From: CAVWNR01 sp963756525 | GTDB taxonomy: Bacteria > Actinomycetota > Actinomycetes > Mycobacteriales > Jatrophihabitantaceae | Direction: 5' to 3' | DNA length: 64,000 nucleotides | Assembly: GCA_963756525.1 (NCBI GenBank) | Contig: CAVWNR010000009.1 | Coordinates: 186,001-250,000, forward strand | Part shown: positions 43,289-52,334 of the stretch, one piece after another | Numbering within the stretch: position 1 is the first letter of the stretch | How the letters are laid out: the number at the start of each line of letters is the position of its first letter | The notes under the pieces: generated by a model | Databases searched by the model: none | The model's input: the letters and a program-made list of their open reading frames with translations, nothing else | What the model was told of the DNA's origin: nothing | Translations under genes and position numbers: made by a program

Positions 43289-44764
43289 ATGATGAACGCG
43301 AGGGAACGGATGGATGTGATCGCGGCCTACCGGGAGGTGGGTAGCTACCGGGGTGCGGCGGAGGTATGCGGCACCACACATAAGACGGTGAAGCGGATCG
43401 TCGAGCGGCACAACGCCGGCGGTGCAGCGCCGGCGCGCAAGGACCGGGGGCATAACTACGACGAGGTGGAGAAGCTGGTCGGGGAGCGGGTGAGGAAGAC
43501 GAGCGGACGGATCTCGGCGAAGCGGCTGCTGCCCGCGGCACGTGCGGGCGGGTATGAGGGGTCGGCGCGGAACTTCCGCCGGCTGGTGGCGACGGTGAAA
43601 CGGCAGTGGCGGCAGGGTCATCATCGTGGCCGCCGTCCGGCGGTGTGGACGCCCGGGGACACGTTGGTCATCGACTGGGGGGTGGAGAACGGGCTGCACG
43701 TGTTCTGCGCGGTGCTGGCGTGGTCGAGGTTCCGGTTCGTGCGCTTCGCCGCCGATGAGAAAGCGGCCACCACGATGGCGTTGCTCGCCGAGTGCTTCGA
43801 GGTGCTGGGCGGGGTTCCGCGCATGGTGCTCGCTGACCGGATGGGCTGCCTGAAGGCCGGTGTGGTGGCCAACGTCGTCGTGCCGACGGCGAACTACGTA
43901 CGCTTCGCGACCCATTACGGTTTCCGGCCTGACTTTTGTGAGGCCCACGATCCTGAGTCGAAGGGGATCGTCGAGGCGCTTGTCGGGTACGCGAAACGCG
44001 ACCTGATGGTGCCGCAGGAACCCGCCGTGACCGACCTGGCCGCCGCGAACGGCATGGCGGTGCGGTGGTGCGCCGAGGTCAACGCGGTGGTGCAGTCGCA
44101 GATCTGCGCGGTCCCCGCGCAGCGGCTGGACGCCGAGCGGAAGCTGCTCGGGGGGTTGCCGTCGCTGCGCTGCGAGATCGGCGCCAGGCCGATCAGCCGC
44201 AAGGTCGACAAGCTGTCGTGTGTGCGGTTCGGCTCGGCTCGCTACTCGGTGCCGAACCGGCTCATCGGCGCGAGTGTGCTGATCAGCGTGCTCGCCGAGC
44301 GGGTACAGGTGCTCGAGGTGTTCACCGGCGAACTCGTCGCCGAGCACGCCCTGGTCGCGCCGGGTGAGACCAGCATCCTCGACGAGCACTATGGCAGCAG
44401 CCGGCCGGACAAGCCGCGGCGCGCGCCGCGGGCCAAGACCGCGCAGGAGAAGCGGTTCCTGTCCCTTGGTGAGGTCGCCGCGTCCTTCCTGACCGGCGCC
44501 GCCGCAGCCGGGGTGGCGAACCTGGCCAGGGAGATCGGCGAGATCCTCACCCTGCAGGCCGCGCACGGCGACACGGCGCTGCTCGCCGCGCTAGAGCGTG
44601 CGGTCCAGTTCCGCCGCTGGCGCGCCGATGACGTGCGCTCGATCCTGGCCGCCGCCGGTGCCGCACCCAGCCCACGGCAGGCGGGGCAGGCGCTGGTACT
44701 GACCCTGCCCAGCGTGCCGACCCGCCCGCTGAGCGACTACAAGATCGGCGGCGACCCGTCATGA
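43289..44764 (+). CDS. istA: IS21 family transposase IstA
   Basis: This 491-residue DDE transposase has an N-terminal HTH (DVIAAYREVGSYRGAAEVCG, TTHKTVKRIVERHN) and a catalytic core: the first Asp in WTPGDTLVIDWGVENGLHVF near residue 130, the second in VPRMVLADRMGCLKAG near residue 185 and the Glu in DPESKGIVEALVGYAKRDL near residue 230. The C-terminal region (SARYSVPNRLIGASVLISVL) is the IstA beta-barrel. Start ATG 43289 follows GCAGGGGA. It overlaps istB by ATGA. It cuts and joins the IS ends, helped by IstB. Confidence 0.92.
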   Translation: MMNARERMDVIAAYREVGSYRGAAEVCGTTHKTVKRIVERHNAGGAAPARKDRGHNYDEVEKLVGERVRKTSGRISAKRLLPAARAGGYEGSARNFRRLVATVKRQWRQGHHRGRRPAVWTPGDTLVIDWGVENGLHVFCAVLAWSRFRFVRFAADEKAATTMALLAECFEVLGGVPRMVLADRMGCLKAGVVANVVVPTANYVRFATHYGFRPDFCEAHDPESKGIVEALVGYAKRDLMVPQEPAVTDLAAANGMAVRWCAEVNAVVQSQICAVPAQRLDAERKLLGGLPSLRCEIGARPISRKVDKLSCVRFGSARYSVPNRLIGASVLISVLAERVQVLEVFTGELVAEHALVAPGETSILDEHYGSSRPDKPRRAPRAKTAQEKRFLSLGEVAASFLTGAAAAGVANLAREIGEILTLQAAHGDTALLAALERAVQFRRWRADDVRSILAAAGAAPSPRQAGQALVLTLPSVPTRPLSDYKIGGDPS

Positions 44765-45542
44765 GCACCACCACCCCGCCGCCGCTGCCGGGCGATCTCA
44801 ACGACGGGCTGAGACGGTTGAAGATGGCCGCGATGCGCCGCCTCGCCCCCGAACTGCTGATCACCGCGAAGACGCAGCGGTGGACCCCGAGGAGTTCCTG
44901 CGCACCCTCGTCGAGGCCGAGATCACCGCCCGCGACGACTCCAACGCCCGCACCCGCATGCGCCTCGCGGCGTTCCCCGTGGTGAAGACCCTCGACCAGT
45001 TCGACGTCGCCGCGTCCTCGATCCACAAGGCGACCTTCGACTACCTCGCCAGCCTGGAATGGATCCGGGCCGCGGAGAACACTTGCCTGATCGGGCCGGC
45101 CGGCACCGGCAAAAGCCACGTCCTGGTGGCCATGGGTGTCGCCGCGGTCCAGGCCGGGCACCGGGTGCGGTACTTCACCGCCGCCGAGCTCGTCGAAACC
45201 CTCTACCGCGCCCTGGCCGACAACTCGGTCGGGCGGGTCATCGAAACCCTGCTGCGCAACGACCTCATCCTCTGCGACGAACTCGGCTTCGCACCGCTGG
45301 ACGACACCGGCGCGCAACTGCTGTTCCGGTTCGTCGCCGCCGCCTACGAACGCCGCGCGCTGGGCATTGGCTCACACTGGCCGTTCGAATCCTGGGGACG
45401 GTTCCTGCCCGAACACACCACCGCGGTCAGCCTGCTCGACCGGCTGCTACACCACTGCCACGTCGTCATCACCGACGGCGACAGCTACCGGATGAAACAG
45501 GCCCGCGCCCGCACCGCCATCGAAGCCACGCCGGTCCGATGA
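44761..45542 (+). pseudogene. istB: IS21 helper ATPase IstB, interrupted by a single frameshift
   Basis: From ATG 44761 the frame reads LRRLKMAAMRRLAPELLITA and KTQRW, then goes wrong; the next frame starts at PEEFLRTLVEAEITARDDSN, so one base (a G in the CCGGAGGAG-like place near 44888) is missing. The second part is a normal IstB AAA+ ATPase: Walker A LIGPAGTGKSHVLVAMG, Walker B LILCDELGFAPLD and sensor region GSHWPFESWGRFLP, ending at 45542. IstB remodels target DNA for IstA. As read, no full-length protein is made. Confidence 0.8.
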
Positions 45543-45766
45543 CCCAACAGCGCGAATATCGTTACAGCCCGGCGACCCGGGCCTGGCCCTGCCCAGACCA
45601 CCCGCACTGCCTACTCCGCCGCTGCGACCGGTGGCTCTGCAACCGCACCTTCCACTGCCCAACCAACCAACGCGGACAACCCCGCCGCTACTGCACACCA
45701 GCCTGCCGAGTCGCCGAACACCGCCGACTCCAGACCTGAACCGAACATCGAAAACACCCAAGGAGC

Positions 45767-45815
45767 GGGGACTTTCAGTTGGCCACCAGCGGGGACCACA
45801 ACTTGGCCGTTGACA
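45767..45815. repeat. right terminal repeat of the IS21 element
   Basis: The reverse complement of this stretch starts TGTCAACGGCCAAGTTGTGG and lines up with the left end at 43125. It holds two TGGCCA/GTCCCC units, matching the multiple binding-site design of IS21 ends. Confidence 0.75.
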
Positions 45816-45828
45816 GGACGACGGTCCA

Positions 45829-46060
45829 GCCTGCACGAGGTCAACTTTGGCAACTGCCGGAGCCGTCCGCTCACGCCGAGATGCGGTTGCATTCGGACGG
45901 TTGGTTTGGCGTATGAAGATGCGATCGCCTGCATGATCGCGCAGCATCTGCATGTGGTCTGGCGCAGCGCGGAGCTGCTGGCGGTCGGACATGAAAGCAC
46001 CGGCGCGGGCCAACTGGTCGAACGATTTGTCCGCCCGCGCGTGCCGTATCGGGAGCCCCA
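45829..46060 (-). repeat. dispersed degenerate repeat R1, copy D (flanks the IS21 insertion)
   Basis: The word GTCCGCTCACGCCGAGATGC matches GTCCGCTCGCGCCGAGATCC of copy A with two mismatches, and the later GCCTGCATGATCGCGC and GATTTGTCC...TGCCGTAT words also line up with copy A in the same order and spacing. On the minus strand this copy reads LPIRHARADKSFDQLARAGA and RRERTAPAVAKVDLVQAG. The IS21 target duplication lies 9 bases to its left. Confidence 0.55.
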
Positions 46061-46334
46061 GGAAGCGTCTGACCGGGTCCAATTTCAGGGATGCCGCCGG
46101 GGAACCCCACCGTTGCCAGGATCTTGCCGAGCAGTCAGCGGGCCATGCGCCCGGGCGTTCGCATCGGCGGTATAGGTACGCCCGCGTCGTCGATGGGTGG
46201 TTGCCTACTTTCCGATCGGGCACCTCCTCGTTCGGACTTGAGTTGTTCGGACTTGGGCTGCGCGGCTTGGGTGCCGCGCACGGCTGCGGACGGCGGCGAA
46301 CTCGGTGTCGGACAGCGGGACGCTCGCTGATCGG
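46061..46334. other. intergenic with a short direct repeat
   Basis: No gene recognised. GTTCGGACTTG occurs at 46230-46240 and 46245-46255 (period 15). It lies downstream of the VOC gene on the minus strand. Confidence 0.3.
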
Positions 46335-46697
46335 TCAGATGCGCTGGGTGAGGTTGACCGCGTTCCCGTCGGGATCCTGGACATGCCCGACGCGTCGGCC
46401 CCAGGGCATGTCGTTGGGCGGCGAGAGCACCCGGCCACCGAGCGCGACCACCTTGTCCAGGAGTTCGTCGACGCGCGGGACTTCCATGCTCAGCAGGATC
46501 CGCTGCGTCGTGCCGAGCTCGGCGCTCTGGTCGGAAACGAGTCCGAGGTCGCTCGCACCGATCTTCAGGCCGAGGTAGAAGACCGGCCCGTCGTCAGGCA
46601 CGCGTGTCGTCTCGGTCGCCGGGAACAGCCCGCGGTAGAACGCGAGGGCGCGGTCGAGGTCGGGAGTGATGATCACTGAGGTGATGGTGATGGTCAT
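46335..46697 (-). CDS. VOC family protein
   Basis: This 120-residue protein shows the VOC fold: ITSVIITPDLDRALAFYRGL at the start, FYLGLKIGASDLGLVSDQSA in the first half, and EVPRVDELLDKVVALGGRVL then GHVQDPDGNAVNLTQ in the second. The DPDGNAVNL end carries the usual metal-site position but with N-L instead of the E-L often seen. GGAGG lies 8 bases before ATG 46697. It overlaps the upstream maleylpyruvate-isomerase-like gene by ATGA, so they are co-expressed. Substrate unknown; context suggests a thiol-linked detoxification role. Confidence 0.8.
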   Translation of the reverse strand: MTITITSVIITPDLDRALAFYRGLFPATETTRVPDDGPVFYLGLKIGASDLGLVSDQSAELGTTQRILLSMEVPRVDELLDKVVALGGRVLSPPNDMPWGRRVGHVQDPDGNAVNLTQRI

Positions 46698-47368
46698 GCG
46701 TCTGCCTCCGTCGAGGTGAATCGTGGCGCCGCAGCTCCGTGCAGGCGGCCGGTGGGCAGGGTGCGTCCGCACATCACGAGCAGCAGATCCTGCGCCGCGC
46801 CCCGAAGTGGAGCGCCTGACCCGTGCGTCCAGTCCAGGTCGTCGGCGCGTAGCGCCACGGCGTCCAGGTCGACACCGAAGTACTTGAGCCGTCTGGGTGT
46901 GAGCTCGGCCAGCACGACCCGAAGCCGGCGGTGCGGGACCCGCCAGTCGATACCGAGCGGCGTGGTGAGGTCAAGTCCGTGGATCAGGTCGTGGCTCAGT
47001 GCGCCGGTGGCCCCGCCGCACGGTGGCGTCCAGGGATGACCGATGTTGTCGGCCAGCGAGGCGGCGAGGTCGGCCGCGGAGAGTGTAGCGGCGTCGCGTC
47101 GCGCGCATCGGTCGGACATCCGGTTGAACCGTCCTCCGGACCGGACGAGCTGGCTGAGGAATTGGCCGGTCGAAGAGCGAAACGGCATGGTCAGGTGGGC
47201 GACGAGTTCGCGCACGCGCCAGCCGGAGCACAGGGTCGGCGCGTCCCAGGCCTGGGCCGGTAAGCCATGCAGGATCGCCGCGAGCTCAGCGCGCTGTGCG
47301 TGCACCTCGGCGCGGACCTCGGTGTCAGTCAGGTCGGCGGGGCGGCCGGTCGAATTGTCTGTGGTCAC
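46694..47368 (-). CDS. TIGR03083 / mycothiol-dependent maleylpyruvate isomerase-like (DinB-like) protein
   Basis: This 224-residue protein belongs to the DinB-like four-helix family that uses mycothiol as cofactor. Markers: AQRAELAAILHGLPAQAWDA then PTLCSGWRVRELVAHLTMPF near residue 48 (first metal His in the AHL), and GATGALSHDLIHGLDLTTPL near residue 135 (second metal His pair H-D-x-x-H). GTG 47368 follows AAAGGA at a good spacing. The stop overlaps the VOC gene start. It lies just downstream of a sigma-factor fragment on the same strand, a typical neighbour. The specific substrate is unknown. Confidence 0.83.
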   Translation of the reverse strand: MTTDNSTGRPADLTDTEVRAEVHAQRAELAAILHGLPAQAWDAPTLCSGWRVRELVAHLTMPFRSSTGQFLSQLVRSGGRFNRMSDRCARRDAATLSAADLAASLADNIGHPWTPPCGGATGALSHDLIHGLDLTTPLGIDWRVPHRRLRVVLAELTPRRLKYFGVDLDAVALRADDLDWTHGSGAPLRGAAQDLLLVMCGRTLPTGRLHGAAAPRFTSTEADA

Positions 47369-47456
47369 GCAGGGTCCTTTCACGATGGGTTTCCCCACCG
47401 ACGAACGGGACCGGACCGAAAGGACAGCGCCGGGGAACGCGGTTCGGACGAACCTG

Positions 47457-47900
47457 TCAGTCGGTCACTTCGTCGAGCCGCCGCCGCAGGTAGCGGCGGT
47501 CCGTATCGGACGTCGCCGCCGCCAACGCATCGCGGTAGGAGGCCGCCGCGTCCTCGCAACGACCGAGCCGGCGCAGGAGGTCGGCTCGCGTTGCGGCGAG
47601 CAGGTGATAGTCAGGCAGCGCGCCCGCGGACTCCAGTCGCGCGATGAGCGCCAGGCCGGCGGCGGGACGCTCCGACATCGCGACGGCAACGGCCCGGTTG
47701 AGCTCGATGACCGGAGAGGGCGTGAGGCGCATGAGCCGCCCGTAGAGGGCAGCGATCTGCGCCCAGTCGGTGTCCGCCGCATCGGCGGCGGAACCATGGC
47801 ACGCGGCGATCGCCGCCTGCACCTGGTATGGACCGGGGCGCCGGTGCAGCAACGCTTCGTCGAGCAGGTTCACGCCCTCGGTGATCTCGGAAGCCAACAT
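47457..47900 (-). pseudogene. ECF sigma factor (ECF42/SigJ-like long type), C-terminal fragment
   Basis: The 147 codons match the C-terminal TPR-like extension of long ECF sigma factors: LLHRRPGPYQVQAAIAACHG near the start, then AALYGRLMRLTPSPVIELNR with AVAVAMSE and the ending LRRLGRCEDAAASYRDALAA. Family members are about 410 residues; the sigma-2 and sigma-4 DNA-binding regions that should precede are absent, since sequence above 47930 is unrelated. The gene has lost its function as a sigma factor. Its neighbours (VOC and mycothiol-type enzyme) may once have been its targets. Confidence 0.7.
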
Positions 47901-48590
47901 TCGCGCCGAAACAGGGCCCAGCCGGGGCCAAGTCAGGTGATCACACGCACGCCGCCGTATTCTGTCGGCTTCTGGCTCTTGTTAGCAGATGGCGAGCGTT
48001 TCGATGGGGCGCGGTAGGCGAGCCCGGAGCGGTTCGTGCCTGTAGCGCTCGACGTAGCTGACATCTCCTTCCGCCCGAGTGCGATGGCCTCCTATTGGCG
48101 ACTTCCCGGCGGGCGGATGAGCTCTATCACCGGCGGGTGCCGGGCTTCGCTGCGGGATCGGACCATTGTCTCGACCTATGGGGCTGGGCCGCCCACCACG
48201 CACGGCGTTGAGACGGTCTCAGCCGTCATCAGAGGGTGGCCGGTAGCCCGGCGGCAGATGGCGTCTGTGCGCATCACCAGGTCGGGGGCCGCCGTCGGTG
48301 CGGTGAGAGAAAACGGAACGCGGCCCGGGCGAAAAGCAATGGCCTGGTGCGCGTTCCAGCGTGCGGGTGTGCGCCGGCCGCGGTGATCTCCCAGTTGTCG
48401 GCGCCGCCCGGTGCGCGTTGCAGCGTGCGGGAGGTCGGCCGCGGGCGGCGGGTCTCGGCGTGGTGCGCGGCTTGCTGGGTGGCGGCGTGCCAGGATGTCC
48501 GACACCGGACGCGGACGGTGCGCGTCCCGGATCACACGGTGAGAGGCAGGGGTCGCCATCGGTCTGAGCACGCTGATTCGACCGGCAACG
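47901..48590. other. intergenic, nothing recognised
   Basis: About 690 bases of shadow ORFs on both strands; no family and no clear promoter. It leads into the lipoprotein gene at 48591. Confidence 0.3.
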
Positions 48591-49598
48591 GTGGGCGGGC
48601 TGGTCGTCGCCGTGGTGGGGCTGCTCGCCGGCTGCGGCGCGACCCCGCGCGCCGTGCCGCCCGGTGCGCAGCGCTCCGCGGCGCATACGGCGACCTCGGA
48701 TCGGTCGCCGTCCCGGCCGGCGACCAGGCTGCCGCGGCGGGCGACCAGCCCGGCACCGACCCCGCCCACGGCCCGGCCGGGGACGCCGACCGCCCGCCCG
48801 GCCCCGCCCGCGGCGCAGCTGCCGCGCGGGGGCCGCAGCATCCTGCCCCGCTACCGGGTCGTCGGCTACTACGGCGGCCCGGACGGACCCATGCTCGGGG
48901 TGCTCGGCGCGGCCGACCCGGACACCATCGCCGCCCAGATCGAGCAGACCGCCGCGGCTTTCGCCGGCTACGGCCGCCCGGTGCAGCCGGCGATGGAACT
49001 GATCGCCACGGTGGCCAGCCCGTGCACCGCCGCGACCCCGCTGTGCACCCGGCCCACCCCGGATGCCGCGATCCGCCGCTACCTGAACGCCGCGCACCGC
49101 CACCGGATGCTGCTCATCTTGGACTTCCAGCCCGGCCGCGGGCAGTTCCTGCCGCAGGTCCAGGCTGTGCAGCGGTTCCTGCTCGACCCGAGCGTGAGCG
49201 TGGCGCTGGACCCGGAATGGAAGCTGCACCCCGGCCAGTACCCGATGCAGGTCATCGGCTCGGCCGCCGCGGCCAGCATCAACCCGGTCGCCGGCTACTT
49301 GTCCGGGCTGGTGCGCCGCGCGCACCTGCCGGACAAGCTGCTCGTGTTGCACCAGTTCCGGCTCTCCATGCTGCCCGACCGCAGCGACATCACCACCGCC
49401 GCTGGCGTCGAGGAGGTGATCCAAGACGACGGGTTCGGCAGCCAGGCGGAGAAGCTGGCCACCTGGGCGGCGCTGGCCATCCCCGATCCGCCGTTCCACG
49501 CCGGGTTCAAACTGTTCTTCCACCAAGACGCCACCCTGATGACCCCGGCCCAAGTGATGGCCCTCCGGCCGCAACCGGAACTAATCACCTACGAGTAG
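48591..49598 (+). CDS. lipoprotein, possible glycoside-hydrolase-like domain
   Basis: This 335-residue protein begins with a short hydrophobic signal and lipobox LLAGC at residue 15, followed by an 80-residue Pro/Ala/Arg-rich linker. The folded part starts with YRVVGYYGGPDGPMLGVLGA near residue 88, continues ELIATVASPCTAATPLC, then LILDFQPGRGQFLPQVQAVQ with VSVALDPEWKL, and ends KLFFHQDATLMTPAQVMAL. Alternating strands and Asp/Glu at strand ends suggest a TIM-barrel hydrolase-like surface protein; no family is firmly recognised. GTG 48591 is short on N-terminal positive charge, so the start could be a few codons upstream at a non-standard codon. Confidence 0.7.
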   Translation: MGGLVVAVVGLLAGCGATPRAVPPGAQRSAAHTATSDRSPSRPATRLPRRATSPAPTPPTARPGTPTARPAPPAAQLPRGGRSILPRYRVVGYYGGPDGPMLGVLGAADPDTIAAQIEQTAAAFAGYGRPVQPAMELIATVASPCTAATPLCTRPTPDAAIRRYLNAAHRHRMLLILDFQPGRGQFLPQVQAVQRFLLDPSVSVALDPEWKLHPGQYPMQVIGSAAAASINPVAGYLSGLVRRAHLPDKLLVLHQFRLSMLPDRSDITTAAGVEEVIQDDGFGSQAEKLATWAALAIPDPPFHAGFKLFFHQDATLMTPAQVMALRPQPELITYE

Positions 49599-50181
49599 CA
49601 GGGCTCACACCGGTGGGCGGCTCGACGGCGCACCGTGTTGCCCGACCTGCCGACACAGCGGGTACCGGCGTGCGGCGCCATGTGATGCAACCCGGCCCGC
49701 GTCACCGCGGCGGCCATCCCGGACCGCCGCGCCAGCAACCGCCCCGCGTGACCCACGCAGGCCACCACTACAAACCGCGACCACGCAAGCACCCAGGCAT
49801 CGGCGGACGGCGTCGCAAGCACCACTGGCTGGAGCAATCGGACAGGCGCGCGAGCATCGTCGCTACGTGCGCTGTGGTGTTGCTTGCGGATGGGCTGCCA
49901 TGAAATCTGTGATGCACCGCTCGGCGGCGTGAATTGCGCGAGCGTCTTTGCCGTCGGTGGCGCTGGTTGGCCGTGCCACCTGCGAAATGTCCACAGCTTG
50001 CCGTTCGCCAAGCGGCATCCGGCAACTTGCGCATGGCTGATGTTCGTGGCCGCCTGCCGTGACGTGCCGAAGTCGCCACTGCACTCCAGTGTTGGGATCG
50101 TGTCGATGCTCTTCTCGCATCCCTCTGCCTGCATGTCGTCCGGCTCGGCCCGTATGGGCATCCCGCGACCGCCGGGGCCGG
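49599..50181. other. gene-poor region with a possible small minus-strand ORF
   Basis: Most of this 580-base stretch has no gene. One small minus-strand ORF is listed separately. Base composition is slightly lower in GC than the neighbours. Confidence 0.3.
49863..50120 (-). CDS. possible small hypothetical protein
   Basis: The 85-codon frame contains CASCRMPLGERQAVDISQVA and TDGKDARAIHAAERCITDFM. The C-A-S-C pair and the helical second part look protein-like, but there is no recognised family and the Shine-Dalgarno match is too close to the ATG. It could equally be the end of a lost gene. It is on the same strand as, and downstream of, the MetE-like gene. Confidence 0.25.
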   Translation of the reverse strand: MREEHRHDPNTGVQWRLRHVTAGGHEHQPCASCRMPLGERQAVDISQVARPTSATDGKDARAIHAAERCITDFMAAHPQATPQRT

Positions 50182-51234
50182 TCAGCGTTTGCCGTCGAGG
50201 ATTTCGCGGTGCAGGTCGAGTAGGTGTGGGACGTCGTCGCGCTCAACGCGCCCCATGCCACATTCGGTGCAGATTGCCCAGTCCCGTGCGCCGGCGGCGG
50301 ACTGTGCGAGGTAGGTGTCGATGAGCCGAGCCTGGTCGGTGGTGGTGCCGGCGGTCTGGTCGGCCGGGTGGTAGGGCACCAGCGCGAACGCCAGCTCGGT
50401 CTCGGCTCCGGTGGTCAGCTCACGCAGCGGCGCGAAGTAGGCGTCGTCGCTTCGTCCTTGCGGGACGGTGAAGGAGGCCCAGCTCGGCGCCCGGCGGGCC
50501 GCGGCAGCGAGCGCGTTGACGAGCCGGACCTGCAGCTGCAGTGATTCGGGCTGCACGAAATGCTGGTGCTGGTAGTCGCCGTAGCACAGGTGCAGGCCGA
50601 CCGGCACATCGTCGGTGACCTGATCCAGGCAGCGCGCCAGACCTGTCACGATGCTGTCCAGGTCGGCAGGGTCGGCGCTGAACCCGCCGGCGAGCAGCCC
50701 GATCTCCACTGCGACATCCCATTGCACCGCGGCCTGCTGGTGCGGCAGCTCCCGAAGCGCCCGATCGAGATCTGCTAGGAGCGCCGCTTCATAGGACGCT
50801 GCCAGCACCTGCGCGGCGGACGGCTCGAACGCCGACATGGCGGCCAGCGGTGTCGGGTACTGCATCTGGAATCGCACGCCGGCCGGGATGGTGCCGTCGT
50901 CCTGCAGTCGGCGGAAGGTGCGATAGGACTCGAGGTAGGCCGCGGCGTATCCGATGTCGGGCCAGCTCACCTCGGCGGCCGACTGTCCCGGGGCCAACCG
51001 CAGCCGCGGTATCCGCTCGTACTCGCCGCCGGATTGGGGCATCGGGACCGGTTCGAATTGCGGCATCGCGGCGAACTTCGCGAACTGGAAGAAGATCCAG
51101 TAGTTCCGCTCGCCGGTCTCGCCCTCGGTCATGCGCCGAAGGCCGGTGGGAATCCGGACGCTGATCTCGCGCATCACCGTCTCGGCGTCGAGCAGATTGA
51201 CCGAGCCGTTGAAGTGCACGCTGGTTGCCGGCAT
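50182..51234 (-). CDS. cobalamin-independent methionine synthase (MetE)-like protein
   Basis: This 350-residue protein resembles a single MetE-type TIM barrel: MPATSVHFNGSVNLLDAETV, PTGLRRMTEGETGERNYWIF near residue 30, DVAVEIGLLAGGFS, VPVGLHLCYGDYQHQHF near residue 222 (zinc ligand His and Cys region) and a closing DWAICTECGMGRVERDDV with the last zinc Cys near residue 325. Family members of this short type do not always make methionine; they may transfer methyl groups to other thiols. ATG 51234 has GGGAG six bases upstream; another ATG two codons earlier is less well spaced. Single gene on the minus strand. Confidence 0.75.
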   Translation of the reverse strand: MPATSVHFNGSVNLLDAETVMREISVRIPTGLRRMTEGETGERNYWIFFQFAKFAAMPQFEPVPMPQSGGEYERIPRLRLAPGQSAAEVSWPDIGYAAAYLESYRTFRRLQDDGTIPAGVRFQMQYPTPLAAMSAFEPSAAQVLAASYEAALLADLDRALRELPHQQAAVQWDVAVEIGLLAGGFSADPADLDSIVTGLARCLDQVTDDVPVGLHLCYGDYQHQHFVQPESLQLQVRLVNALAAAARRAPSWASFTVPQGRSDDAYFAPLRELTTGAETELAFALVPYHPADQTAGTTTDQARLIDTYLAQSAAGARDWAICTECGMGRVERDDVPHLLDLHREILDGKR

Positions 51235-51639
51235 ACCCATCTCCCGTCTGCGCAGTCGTATCCGAAGGCTATCGATGCTGGACGTCAAATCGTCACGGCT
51301 TGTTCGCCCGCTCCGCTGTTGGCGGTCCCGGCCAGGATGATCAGACTGCGCCCAGGGCTTCCACGGGCCCGCACAACGCGGCGAAAGGGCAGCCCCAGGG
51401 CTACCGATGCCGCAGGCGACGGGCACATCGTCGGTGGCGCGTCGCTTTCCTAGGGCGCCGCACCACCCGCCCAGACAACCGCGGCACCGGCTCGCCGTCA
51501 CGCATCCGGACCCGACGTCGCACGGTGCGAGTATGCCCGCTCCCGCGCGCTACAGACCCATATCGACTGCTGCGGGTAGGGCTCCCGCTGCTCCAGGACG
51601 ACGGCTCAAGCGCTAATGGCGCCGTGGCCGAAGTCGATG

Positions 51640-52009
51640 TCACGGGCGCGGTGGCAACTCTTCCAAGATCCAGCCGTTGCCGTCCGGGTCGTCGAACGTG
51701 ACGAACTTGCCCCATGGCTGTTGATCGACCTCGCTCGGTGACACCGTGGTCGAGCAAGTGCTGGCGTGCCGCCGCGGCATCGGGGACCACGACCTGGATG
51801 CCGCGCTGTGTGCCGGGCGTCATCTGGGTTATGCCGGTGCCGAACGCGATCGAGCAGGCCGAGCCGGGTGGCGTGCATTGCACGAAGCGCAGCTGCTCGG
51901 TGACGTGCTGATCATGGTCGGCGTGGAAACCGAGCTGGTCCACGTAGAACGCTTTGGCGCGGTCGACGTCGGCCACTGGGACAAAGATGACTTCGATCTT
52001 CCAGTCCAT
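51640..52009 (-). pseudogene. VOC family protein with a single frameshift
   Basis: The first frame reads MDWKIEVIFVPVADVDRAKA and FYVDQLGFHADHDQHV, then GITQMTPGTQRGIQVVVPDA and a helix ending LLDHGVTE. Right after this (near 51735) the next frame takes over with EVDQQPWGKFVTFDDPDGNG and WILEELPPRP before a stop at 51640-51642. One extra base separates the two. Together they make a normal VOC protein of about 122 residues. It is upstream of the MetE-like gene on the same strand. Confidence 0.72.
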
Positions 52010-52334
52010 CGCAGTCAGGCTAGTCGCAGCGTCTGACATCGGTTCGCGAACCCTGCGCAAGTCGCCCTCGGTCGGCGTCGCGCGGCACCTGAGTCTGCGC
52101 GGGGCAGAGATGATCTACAGCCTGACCGAGATAGAACGACAATAGGCTCGCGCCACCAGACGGATTCATCGGCACGCAGCGACACCAACTCGGCGCGCGC
52201 AGCTATCGACGGCTCGGCGTGCGCGGCGATTAGACACCGGCGAATGCCGGCGACGATGCCAGGCCCGCGACGGATGCTGCGATCCAGACGACGGCGCCCC
52301 CTCTCGGCTTGGCCGCGGAGGAAGGAGGAACGTG
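52010..52334. other. intergenic, nothing recognised
   Basis: No gene or repeat recognised. The last bases hold the strong ribosome binding site of the next gene. Confidence 0.3.

Larger units (their letters stand above)
43125..45815 (+). mobile_element. IS21-family insertion sequence, complete with target duplication
   Basis: The 2,691-base element carries istA and istB genes. Its ends are imperfect inverted repeats: 43125-43173 against the reverse of 45767-45815, about 33 of 50 positions matching, both starting TGTC and both containing tandem TGGCCA...GTCCCC units as is usual for IS21. The 5-base word GGACG directly flanks both ends (43120-43124 and 45816-45820), a target site duplication. 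istB is frameshifted, so the copy is probably inactive alone. Confidence 0.88.

Noticed and set aside
44761..45542. Programmed frameshift in istB
   Set aside because: IS21 istB genes are normally a single frame and no slippery heptamer with a downstream structure is apparent at the break, so a plain indel is simpler.
48219..49574. Long minus-strand ORF of about 450 codons opposite the lipoprotein gene
   Set aside because: It is Arg/Gly/His-rich with no motif, and the plus strand has a lipobox and a structured protein with good codon use; this is a high-GC shadow.
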